DNA of 22,656 nucleotides from an uncultured Gemmatimonadota bacterium. Lineage in GTDB: Bacteria; Gemmatimonadota; Gemmatimonadetes; Gemmatimonadales; Gemmatimonadaceae. How positions within the stretch are numbered: position 1 is the stretch's first letter; the number at the start of each line of letters is the position of its first letter. Shown here one piece after another: positions 14,966 through 21,457 of this stretch. The notes under the pieces are model-generated. The model saw only the letters and a list, made by a program, of their open reading frames with translations. It made no database searches and had not been told where the DNA came from. The position numbers and the translations under genes are program-made. The stretch lies in NCBI GenBank assembly GCA_946479895.1, contig CAMLHT010000026.1, positions 1 through 22,656 of the forward strand, given 5' to 3'.

Positions 14966-16399
14966 ATGAGAATGCACAGCCGTCGCTCCATCAGCAGCAC
15001 CATCTCCGTCGGCCTCGTGGCCATTGTGGTCGCGAGCTGCGCGGATGGCCACAACATCCCCGGTCCGAACGCGACGGAGGCCAGCTACAACGTGGGGGAT
15101 GTAGCGGGACCGCGTTACAATGCCGGGCCGTCGGCGAACCTGTCGATCGTCCCGGGCCCAGGCCAGCAGGAGTTCATCACCAACGGAAGCTTCGAGTCGA
15201 ACGGCGGCGCCAACTCGGGAAGCTTCGCCGGATGGGCGATCACGAACACCGGCAACGGCGGCATCTTCGCGCAGACGGGAACGGCGACGCCGCCTCCGTT
15301 CGTGACGTCTGCCCCGCCGCCGCCCGATGGAAGCTTCGCCGCGATGAGCTCCCAGGGTGGCCCCGGCAGCCACATCCTGCACCAGGTCGTCACCCTGCCC
15401 GCGTCGGGGACGGACGCGAGCTTCCAGGTGAAGGTGTGGTATCACATGTGGGCCTCGGGCTTCTTCACGCCGAACTCGCTGTCGGAGACCGTCTTCCCGA
15501 ACGAGCAGTTCCGCATCGACATCATGGATCCCTCGGCGCCCCTGACCGACATGGGAGCGGGGATCCTGCTCAACGTCTTCCGCACGAAGGTGGGTGATCC
15601 CGCCGTCCTGCCCGGGTACATCACGGTCAACGCGAACCTCGGCGCGTTCGCCGGGCAGTCGATCCGCATCCGCATCGCCGAAGTGGACAACCAGAGCAAC
15701 TTCCACGCGTCGGTGGACGACGTCAGCCTCGTGGCGAGCGTGAACCAGCCGCCCGCGGCGAATGCCGGCCCGGACCAGACCGTCGAGTGCACCGGCGCGA
15801 CGACGGCGGTGACGCTGGCGGGCGTGGCCACGGATCCGGACAACAACATCGCGAGCACCGAGTGGTTCGAGGGCGCGACCCCGATCGGCAGCGGCGCGAC
15901 GCCGACGGTCAACCTCGCGCACGGCTCGCACACGCTGACGCTGGTGGTGACCGACGCGTTCGGGATGACCGCGTCCGATGACGTCGTCATCGACGTCGTC
16001 GACACCACGGCGCCCACACTCTCGCTGACCGCGACGCCGGGCGAGCTCTGGCCGCCCAATCACCAGTACGTGCCGGTGACGCTGACGATCGGCGTCTCCG
16101 ACAACTGCGACGCGGCGGCCGCGCTGACGGTGACCGCCACGGCCGTGAGCAACGAGCCAGACGACGCGAACGGCAACGGCGACGGCAACACGACGGGTGA
16201 CGTCAGGGCCGGGAGCGCGATGAGCTCGAATGCCGCGCCGACCGTGTCGTTCAACCCGTTGACTCAGCAGCTCGAGCTTCGCGCTGAGCGCGGCGGGCGC
16301 GCCGGGGGCCGTGAATACACGATCACCGTGACCGCCACCGACTCGCACGGCAACTCGACGACGCGAGTCACGACGGTGAAGGTCGCGCACAACCAGTAG
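14966..16399 (+). CDS. Modular surface lipoprotein: jelly-roll, PKD-like and C-terminal repeat-type domain
   Basis: A 477-aa lipoprotein predicted to face the outside. The signal ends in a good lipobox (VASC, Cys25). Residues about 67-257 look like a galactose-binding-type jelly-roll (NGSFESNGG ... FAGWAITNT ... SVDDVSLVA). Residues about 260-346 are a PKD/Ig-like domain (NQPPAANAGPDQTVEC ... LTLVVTDAFG). Residues 347-477 contain the segment TPGELWPPNHQYVPV, a DNCD motif, GNGDGN, and LELRAERGGRAGGREYTITV ending VAHNQ, a module I recall in many secreted bacterial proteins. The start is firmly set by GGAGG (14956-14960) 5 nt before the ATG; an earlier in-frame ATG lacks such a site. It follows a leader with inverted repeats and ends at a strong hairpin, so it is probably monocistronic. 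Adhesion or polysaccharide binding is inferred. Confidence 0.85.
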   Translation: MRMHSRRSISSTISVGLVAIVVASCADGHNIPGPNATEASYNVGDVAGPRYNAGPSANLSIVPGPGQQEFITNGSFESNGGANSGSFAGWAITNTGNGGIFAQTGTATPPPFVTSAPPPPDGSFAAMSSQGGPGSHILHQVVTLPASGTDASFQVKVWYHMWASGFFTPNSLSETVFPNEQFRIDIMDPSAPLTDMGAGILLNVFRTKVGDPAVLPGYITVNANLGAFAGQSIRIRIAEVDNQSNFHASVDDVSLVASVNQPPAANAGPDQTVECTGATTAVTLAGVATDPDNNIASTEWFEGATPIGSGATPTVNLAHGSHTLTLVVTDAFGMTASDDVVIDVVDTTAPTLSLTATPGELWPPNHQYVPVTLTIGVSDNCDAAAALTVTATAVSNEPDDANGNGDGNTTGDVRAGSAMSSNAAPTVSFNPLTQQLELRAERGGRAGGREYTITVTATDSHGNSTTRVTTVKVAHNQ

Positions 16400-16411
16400 T
16401 CGCCAGCGGCG

Positions 16412-16458
16412 AACGCGGCCCGGCGTCGGCGAAGGCTGCCGGCGCCGGGCTTCGCGTT
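16412..16458 (+). terminator. Long GC-rich hairpin terminating the modular lipoprotein gene
   Basis: Starting 13 nt after the stop, AACGCG (16412-16417) pairs with CGCGTT (16453-16458), then after a TT bulge a 13-bp stem (16418-16430 with 16438-16450, one G-T wobble) closes a 7-nt loop GAAGGCT. The short TTTC following it is only a weak U-tract. This is the clearest terminator in the window. Confidence 0.7.
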
Positions 16459-16556
16459 TCGCCCCCACTCGCCCCTCCCGCCCGAGCATGCGTCCGAAAC
16501 CCTCGCGGGTCCGCGCGCCGCATCCTATCGTACATCACCTCGCCCGGGAGCCCGAC

Positions 16557-16970
16557 ATGCATGCCCTCGTTTCACGGAGACTCACGCCGCTGACCCGCCG
16601 AGCGATCATCATCGCGCTCGCCGTCGCCTTTGCCGCGCTCACCGCCGGGCCCGCGGCGGGACAGCGGCTGCCACCGGCCGGAGCTCCTCGCTGGGAGTAC
16701 GGTCAGTTCGAGTGGGTCCGCGACACACCGGCCGGGCCCGAGGTCGCCCGCTGGACGGTCGGCGACAGCGTGATCGTCTCGACGAAGTCGCTCGACAACC
16801 TCGTGGAGCTGGTGACCCGGCGCCGCGCGCCGAAGACGGAGACTCAGCACACGTTCTTCGCCTGGCTCGGCGAGATGGGCTGGGAGATGGTCTCATGCCG
16901 TCAGGTGGATCCGACGGATTCGGCGCGCACGCTGACGATGAGCTGCTGGTTCAAGAGACCGAAGCTGTGA
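16557..16970 (+). CDS. Small exported DUF4177-like protein (137 aa)
   Basis: A signal peptide (1-35, ending PAAGQ) is followed by a compact alpha/beta region. WEYGQFEW (46-53) opens the first strand, a helix (LDNLVELVTRR, 79-89) follows, and FFAWLGEMGWEMVSCRQVD (100-118) and SCWFKRP (129-135) close it. This strand - 'LNxLGxxGWElv' helix - FKR strand layout is that of DUF4177-type small proteins; most of those are cytoplasmic, whereas this one is exported. Cys114 and Cys130 might form a disulfide. The start at 16557 is set by GGGAG (16546-16550) 6 nt upstream; an in-frame ATG at 16488 gives a poorer N-terminus. Function is unknown. It follows a terminator, so it probably has its own promoter, and may be co-transcribed with the next gene, 88 nt away. 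Confidence 0.78.
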   Translation: MHALVSRRLTPLTRRAIIIALAVAFAALTAGPAAGQRLPPAGAPRWEYGQFEWVRDTPAGPEVARWTVGDSVIVSTKSLDNLVELVTRRRAPKTETQHTFFAWLGEMGWEMVSCRQVDPTDSARTLTMSCWFKRPKL

Positions 16971-17058
16971 CCAGGGCGAGCGTGTCGGGCGCGGCGATTC
17001 AGTGACCAGGGCCCGGAGGCGGGGGTTTCACCGGTATCAATCCTCGCGAGGCGACGTC

Positions 17059-17484
17059 ATGAAGCGAATCGGGCTCGTCGTGCTGCTGGCGATGGCGTGC
17101 CGGTCGGAGACCGAGCCGCTGACGGGAACGATCTATACGCTGGCATCGATCGCCGGAACGCCCCTGCCAGCGCCGTACGCGCTGAGCCCTGACGACAGCC
17201 GCGTAGCCTGGGCCGATACCCTGGCATTGCGACCGGATGGCACTGGCGAGCGCCGGTTCGTCATCGGGGGCAGCATGCCGTCGCTGCGAGAGACACGCCG
17301 GTCCTTGCTCGCCTGGTCGCAGTCCGGGTCCGAGATCACGATCACTCTGGACTGCCAGGCAATGCCGTGTGTGGCCGGCCCGCACTTCGTGGGAACGCTC
17401 GGCCCACCCGGCACATTGACCATTACGAAAGCGGTCGGCATGCGCGAGCCACTCGTGTACGACCGCTTCTTCGGGCCCGACTGA
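17059..17484 (+). CDS. Small lipoprotein-like exported protein (141 aa), unknown function
   Basis: Residues 1-13 are a short hydrophobic signal and Cys14 (AMAC) is a likely but imperfect lipidation site. The mature part is beta-rich: GTIYTLASIAGTPLPAPY (23-40), then ADTLALRPDGTGERRFVIG (52-70), a Ser/Thr strand SEITITLDC (91-99) and a C-terminal 'PLVYDRFF'. The 'G.Y.L.S..G.PLP ... ADTL.L..DGT' pattern recalls small secreted proteins I associate with Gemmatimonadota, without a named function. Cys99 and Cys104 could form a disulfide. GAGG (17048-17051) lies 7 nt before the chosen ATG; an in-frame ATG at 17002 lacks a site and would bury the signal. The stop is one base from the stop of the convergent propeller gene. 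Confidence 0.75.
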   Translation: MKRIGLVVLLAMACRSETEPLTGTIYTLASIAGTPLPAPYALSPDDSRVAWADTLALRPDGTGERRFVIGGSMPSLRETRRSLLAWSQSGSEITITLDCQAMPCVAGPHFVGTLGPPGTLTITKAVGMREPLVYDRFFGPD

Positions 17485-17485
17485 G

Positions 17486-18613
17486 TCAGCGGATCCGCGG
17501 CAGCGGGTGACGCCGCAGGTGCTGGATGCCGTCGTCATCGGTGGCGACGACGTACACGCGCGAGGGCCCGAACCCGGCGACCACCTCGTTCGGCGCAAGA
17601 TGCAGGCGCGCGGCGAGCTTCCCCGAGCGATCGACGATGTCGTAATCCGTTCCCGGCGCCTTCACGCTTCTCATCCGGAGGATCCAGACCCGTCCATCGG
17701 GCGCGGCCTTCAGTGACGGGTTGGGAAAGGGCGGGAGGACCTGCGGCCAGTCCGGGATCGTCTCCGGATCGGCGGGAGGCTCTCCGTCGCGGGCCATTCG
17801 CTTCATCACCGCCGCCTTCTCCGCCCCGTCGACCGCCGCGGCCTGGAACGGCAGCGGCGCGCCCGATGTCCTGACGCCTTTGGGTGAGTACCAGTCCACG
17901 CGATACGGATCGAGCCGCGCAACCGCAACGGTGCCGTCGGTGAACATCACCGCCTGCTCTCCGGCGGCGAGCGGATTCATCTGGATGGAAATCGACGAGA
18001 TGTCCTTGCCGCCCGAGATGGCGATGCGGCTCGGCCGCGTCCGCATCTTCGCGAGCGAGTCGGCGACGCCCGTGTGGCGGTCAGCGCGCACGACCCACGT
18101 CGAGTCGGCGGCACCCGTCTTGACTGTCCCGCGTACGCCGTCGAGATCCCGCGCCGCCTGGGTGATCAGCGCGTGACCCGCGTGATCCACGGCCAGGGGG
18201 TTGCGGGCGCTGTTCCTTATCGGCGGATCGTTCGCGGTGATCACGCCGGCGAACGTCGTTCCCTTCAGGACCAGCCAGCGGCCCGCCATCTGGTCGACCA
18301 TCCACGTGGTATCGCCGGGAAGTGCGAAGAGCGTCCCCGGAGTGCGGTACTCACCGGGGCCATCGCCGATACGGCCGAGGGGCGTCGACGATCCCTTCTG
18401 AAAATCGACGACCGACAGCTGCTTCTCGAGCGCGTCGGTCACGAGCACGCGCCCATCGGCGAGCTCGCGCACGCTGGCGATGCGCGAGAACTCGACACCC
18501 TCGAGCATTTGTCCGGGAGAAAGCTGGAGCGGCGCCTGTGCCGGCGCATGAACGGCCGGCCAGCACAGCAGCGCTGACGCGAGCAGGAAGGAGCGAGAGG
18601 CGATGCAGGTCAT
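17486..18613 (-). CDS. Exported 6-bladed beta-propeller-like protein
   Basis: A 375-aa exported protein with a signal peptide (1-26, ending HAPAQ). The segment GRIGDGPGEYRTPGTLFALP (80-99) is the hallmark seen in 6-bladed/NHL-like propellers of this kind ('GR.GdGPGEFr.P'), followed by WMVDQMAGRWLVL and repeated 'DGRV' blade starts (DGRVLVTD at 53-60, DGRVWILRM near the C-terminus). Propellers of this type usually bind ligands or proteins rather than catalyse, so partner binding is only inferred. It is the last gene of the minus-strand cluster, 59 nt downstream of the second amidohydrolase. A GGAG lies 14 nt upstream of the ATG, further than ideal. The gene runs tail-to-tail into the small lipoprotein with a single base between the stop codons. 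Confidence 0.8.
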   Translation of the reverse strand: MTCIASRSFLLASALLCWPAVHAPAQAPLQLSPGQMLEGVEFSRIASVRELADGRVLVTDALEKQLSVVDFQKGSSTPLGRIGDGPGEYRTPGTLFALPGDTTWMVDQMAGRWLVLKGTTFAGVITANDPPIRNSARNPLAVDHAGHALITQAARDLDGVRGTVKTGAADSTWVVRADRHTGVADSLAKMRTRPSRIAISGGKDISSISIQMNPLAAGEQAVMFTDGTVAVARLDPYRVDWYSPKGVRTSGAPLPFQAAAVDGAEKAAVMKRMARDGEPPADPETIPDWPQVLPPFPNPSLKAAPDGRVWILRMRSVKAPGTDYDIVDRSGKLAARLHLAPNEVVAGFGPSRVYVVATDDDGIQHLRRHPLPRIR

Positions 18614-18648
18614 GAAGTGTTCAACCCGCTCCAGCGGCCTGCACGTCA

Positions 18649-18674
18649 CTTCCGCTCCCACTCCCACTTCCACT
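18649..18674. repeat. Short hexamer tandem repeat in the amidohydrolase-propeller spacer
   Basis: Four and a third imperfect copies of a 6-bp pyrimidine unit (CTTCCG, CTCCCA, CTCCCA, CTTCCA) lie in the 59-nt spacer and touch the amidohydrolase stop codon. On the transcribed minus strand the RNA would be purine-rich. Effect unknown. Confidence 0.5.
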
Positions 18675-19998
18675 AGACCGGCGGCCTCCCGTACTTCGGC
18701 GACTGTGGCGTCCTGTACCGATTCGTAAGCTCCTGGTCGCGCGTCATCCGGGTGAACTCCTGGCCGTGGACGAGCACGTGCTCCGGCGTCGTCGTGAACT
18801 CGAACGGATCGCCGCTCCACACGACGACGTTGCCGAGCTTGCCCACGGTGATCGAGCCGACCCGGTCGGCGATGCCCATGGCCTCGGCGGCCGAGAGCGT
18901 GACGGCGCGCAGGGCGTCGTCCCACTGCATGCCGTAGGCGACGGCATTCCCGGCGTCGTACCGCAGGTTGCCGACGTTGAAGCCCGCCGCGTCGCCCGCG
19001 CCATTGCCGATGAGGACGACGTTCGCGTTGCGCGCCCGCAGCAGGCCGGCGTTCTCCTGGCGCGCGTTGAGGGTGTTGAACGACCCGGGGATGTTGCTCA
19101 TGGCGCCAACCAGCACCGGCACCCGCGCGGCAGCCAGCTTGTCCGCCACCATCCACGCCTCGGCGCCGCTGAGGATGCCGATCTTCATCGGGGCGAACTC
19201 GCGAGCCAGGGCGAGGGCGGCCTCGATGTCGCTCGCGCGGTCGGCGATGAGCCACAGCGGCAGGGTCCCGCTCACGACGGGCACGAGCGCCTCGAGGTCG
19301 GCGCGGGAGGCATTCAGCTCGCGCGACTGGCCGGCGTCATACTGCGTGCGTCGCAGGTTGTAGGTCTTCGCGTCGCGAAGCAGCTCGCGCCAGTGGGCGA
19401 TCGCCTCGCCGCGCGCGCCCGCGGTGCCTGATGCATTCGAGATGTCTCCCACCATCGCGATCGGCCCCTTGAGCAGCATGTCGGTCAGCGAGCCCTCGGT
19501 GAGATCCACCGCCGCGGCCTGGCCCTGGACGAGTCCCCTGCCGGGCAGGACTCCGACGGTCGTGACGCCGTCATTGCGCGCCGGCGGCAGGAATGCCGAC
19601 GCGGGATTGAATCCCTCCCAGACGCGGAAGCTGGCGGCGACTCCCTTCTCGCCGTTCGCGCTCGCGTCCACCTGGCCGGCGCTCAGCGTCACCTCGGCGA
19701 CACCGAGGTTGGTGGAGGCGTTCACGAGGCCAGGGGTGACCCACTTGCCCGCGGCGTCGATGCGGCGCGCGCCGGCGGGCACCTGCACGTTCTGGCCAAC
19801 CGCGGCAATGCGCCCGTTCACGATCAGGACGGTCGCGTTCTCGATCGCCGGCCCTGACACTGGATAGACCTTCCCGCCGGTGATGGCGACGGTCTGGGCA
19901 TGGGCGGTGGCGGCCATGGCCGTCACGAGGAGCAGATCCCTCGCTGCGCTCAGGATGACACGGGGCGCTGCGCTCGGGATGACACGGATCATCGTCAT
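18673..19998 (-). CDS. Amidohydrolase-fold protein lacking the expected metal ligands
   Basis: A 441-aa exported protein with the amidohydrolase fold: N-terminal beta domain (GGKVYPVSGPAIENATVLIV), barrel, and C-terminal YDAGNAVAYGMQWDDALRAV ... ADRVGSITVGKLGNVVVWSG. However the usual TPGLIDxHxHLG reads TPGLVNASTNLG, so HxH is replaced by Ser95 and Asn97. By alignment with its neighbour, the downstream His residues and the Asp are replaced too. It probably cannot bind the standard metal pair and may be a non-catalytic partner or bind something else. The start overlaps the stop of the upstream gene (TAATG), and GGAGG (20008-20012, minus strand) is 9 nt upstream, so coupled translation is likely. 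The N-terminal residues 5-20 are encoded by a two-copy DNA repeat (see repeat entry). Signal cleavage is predicted near residue 34. Confidence 0.88.
   Translation of the reverse strand: MTMIRVIPSAAPRVILSAARDLLLVTAMAATAHAQTVAITGGKVYPVSGPAIENATVLIVNGRIAAVGQNVQVPAGARRIDAAGKWVTPGLVNASTNLGVAEVTLSAGQVDASANGEKGVAASFRVWEGFNPASAFLPPARNDGVTTVGVLPGRGLVQGQAAAVDLTEGSLTDMLLKGPIAMVGDISNASGTAGARGEAIAHWRELLRDAKTYNLRRTQYDAGQSRELNASRADLEALVPVVSGTLPLWLIADRASDIEAALALAREFAPMKIGILSGAEAWMVADKLAAARVPVLVGAMSNIPGSFNTLNARQENAGLLRARNANVVLIGNGAGDAAGFNVGNLRYDAGNAVAYGMQWDDALRAVTLSAAEAMGIADRVGSITVGKLGNVVVWSGDPFEFTTTPEHVLVHGQEFTRMTRDQELTNRYRTPQSPKYGRPPV
19944..19987. repeat. Two tandem 24-bp repeat copies embedded in the amidohydrolase signal peptide
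   Basis: The 20-bp segments at 19944-19963 and 19968-19987 differ at one position (period 24 bp) and encode RVIPSAAP-RVILSAAR in the reading frame. The core reads on the coding strand as GTCATCCTGAGCGCAGCGAG, a sequence I remember as a dispersed repeat in several bacterial genomes. The repeat supplies the polar start of the signal peptide. Confidence 0.75.
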
Positions 19999-21395
19999 TA
20001 TCGGGTTCCTCCCGGCGGAGCGACGAAGCCCAGCTCGAAGTCGGTTCGCCAGCGGTTGGTGGTATCGAGTCGGTCGAACAGCAGCGCGCCGTCGATCCAC
20101 ACCTTCTCGGCGCGGGAGTAGACGCTGAAGGGATTGCCGGACCAGAGGACGACGTCCGCGTTCTTGCCGGGGACGAGGGAGCCGATGCGATCGTCGAGAC
20201 CGATGGTCCAGGCGGCGTTGATCGTCAGCCACTTGATCGCGTCGTCCTCCGAGACGTTGATGCCCGCAGCCCTGCCGGCAGCGATGCCCTTTGCCGCCTC
20301 CTGGTTGAGGCGCTGCGATCCCGACGGATCGTCGGAGTGAACGACCGCCCGGGCGCCTGCCGCCTGGAGAATGGCGAGATTCGCGCGCACGGCATCGAGC
20401 GCTTCCATCTTGAAGCCGCCCCAGTCGGCCCAGAGCGAGCCCGAGATGTCCTCACGGGCGAGAACGTCAGCGACCTTGTACGCCTCGACACCGTGATGGA
20501 AGGAGCGGATCCGGTAGCCGAACTCCTTCGCGATGTCGATCATCTGCATCATCTCGTCGGCGCGATAGCAGTGATTCTGGATGAGGATGTTGCCGCGCAG
20601 CACTTCGGCGAGCGTTTCGTCGTTCAGGTCGCGTGACGGCGGGTCACCCTTCCGGTCGCCGGCCAGCCAGGCGTCCCACTTCCGCCGGTAGGCCTCGGCC
20701 CCGATCCACGCATTGCGGTATCCGGCGACGTTTCCCATGAGCGTCGACGGGCCGCGATTCGCGTACACCCGCTTCGGATTCTCGCCGCACGCCATCTTGA
20801 GCCCGTACTTCGCGCCGGGGAACTTCATTCCCTGCACCGACCGGGACGGGACGACCTTGAGGATGGCGCTCCTGCCGCCGATCAGGTTGGCCGATCCCGG
20901 GAGCACCTGAAGCGTCGTGACGCCACCGGCGAGGTTGCGCGGGAACTGCGGATCCTGCGGCCACACCGAATGCTCGGCCCAGACGTTGGCCGTGACGGGA
21001 TTCGTCGCCTCGTTGCCGTCGCTCATGGCCGGCACGCCGGGCGCCGAGTACACGCCGAGGTGGGAGTGGACGTCGATGATGCCCGGGGTGACGTACTTGC
21101 CGCTGCCGTCCAGCACGATCGCGTCGGCTGGGGCGGCCACCGTCGGGCCCACCGACACGATCTTGCCGTCCCGCATGAGGATCGCGCCGTTCCGGATCGT
21201 CGGCCCGGCAGCGGTCATGATCGTGACGTTCCGGATCAGCGTCGGTCGCGACGGAAAGGGGACGTAGGTGCTGGGGAACGGATCGGCGTTCGGGATGCTC
21301 AGTGCGCCGGCGCCGGGCGACGGAGGCGTCGCCGCCTGCGCGCCGGCCTGCATCGCCAGCACGAACGTCAGGGTGAGAGTCGAGCGAAAACGCAT
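19998..21395 (-). CDS. Exported metal-dependent amidohydrolase with intact metal ligands
   Basis: A 465-aa exported enzyme of the amidohydrolase superfamily (imidazolonepropionase-like), likely cleaving an amide or cyclic amide; the substrate is unknown. A signal peptide (1-20, ending AGAQA) and a Pro-rich linker lead to the small beta domain (LIRNVTIMTAAGPTIRNGAI). The barrel has HSH (His110, His112) in VTPGIIDVHSHLGVY, then IQNHCYRADEMMQM, FHHGVEAYKVADVL and VVHSDDPSGSQRLNQE, which give the remaining His and Asp ligands, and the C-terminal GKNADVVLWSGNPF closes the fold. It starts 62 nt after the M28 peptidase stop with a modest GGAA site, and its stop overlaps the start of the metal-ligand-free paralog. 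The cluster looks like one transcription unit. Confidence 0.92.
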   Translation of the reverse strand: MRFRSTLTLTFVLAMQAGAQAATPPSPGAGALSIPNADPFPSTYVPFPSRPTLIRNVTIMTAAGPTIRNGAILMRDGKIVSVGPTVAAPADAIVLDGSGKYVTPGIIDVHSHLGVYSAPGVPAMSDGNEATNPVTANVWAEHSVWPQDPQFPRNLAGGVTTLQVLPGSANLIGGRSAILKVVPSRSVQGMKFPGAKYGLKMACGENPKRVYANRGPSTLMGNVAGYRNAWIGAEAYRRKWDAWLAGDRKGDPPSRDLNDETLAEVLRGNILIQNHCYRADEMMQMIDIAKEFGYRIRSFHHGVEAYKVADVLAREDISGSLWADWGGFKMEALDAVRANLAILQAAGARAVVHSDDPSGSQRLNQEAAKGIAAGRAAGINVSEDDAIKWLTINAAWTIGLDDRIGSLVPGKNADVVLWSGNPFSVYSRAEKVWIDGALLFDRLDTTNRWRTDFELGFVAPPGGTR

Positions 21396-21457
21396 CGGGA
21401 TTCCGGTTGGATGGGCGGGACGGCGGGTTCTGCTCAGGGAGAATACGACGTAACTGG

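Noticed and set aside
12573..14969. 798-codon open frame antisense to clpB
   Set aside because: It is a mirror of the ClpB reading frame with Leu/Asp/Arg-rich composition and no motif of its own.
16967..17012. 11-bp direct repeat GTGACCAGGGC in the gap between the two small plus-strand genes
   Set aside because: Only two copies, one spanning a stop codon, with no symmetric structure; likely chance or a small duplication.
18614..19255. Upstream extension of the propeller reading frame into the amidohydrolase gene
   Set aside because: The extension is Arg/Gly-rich shadow sequence; the signal peptide begins at 18613.
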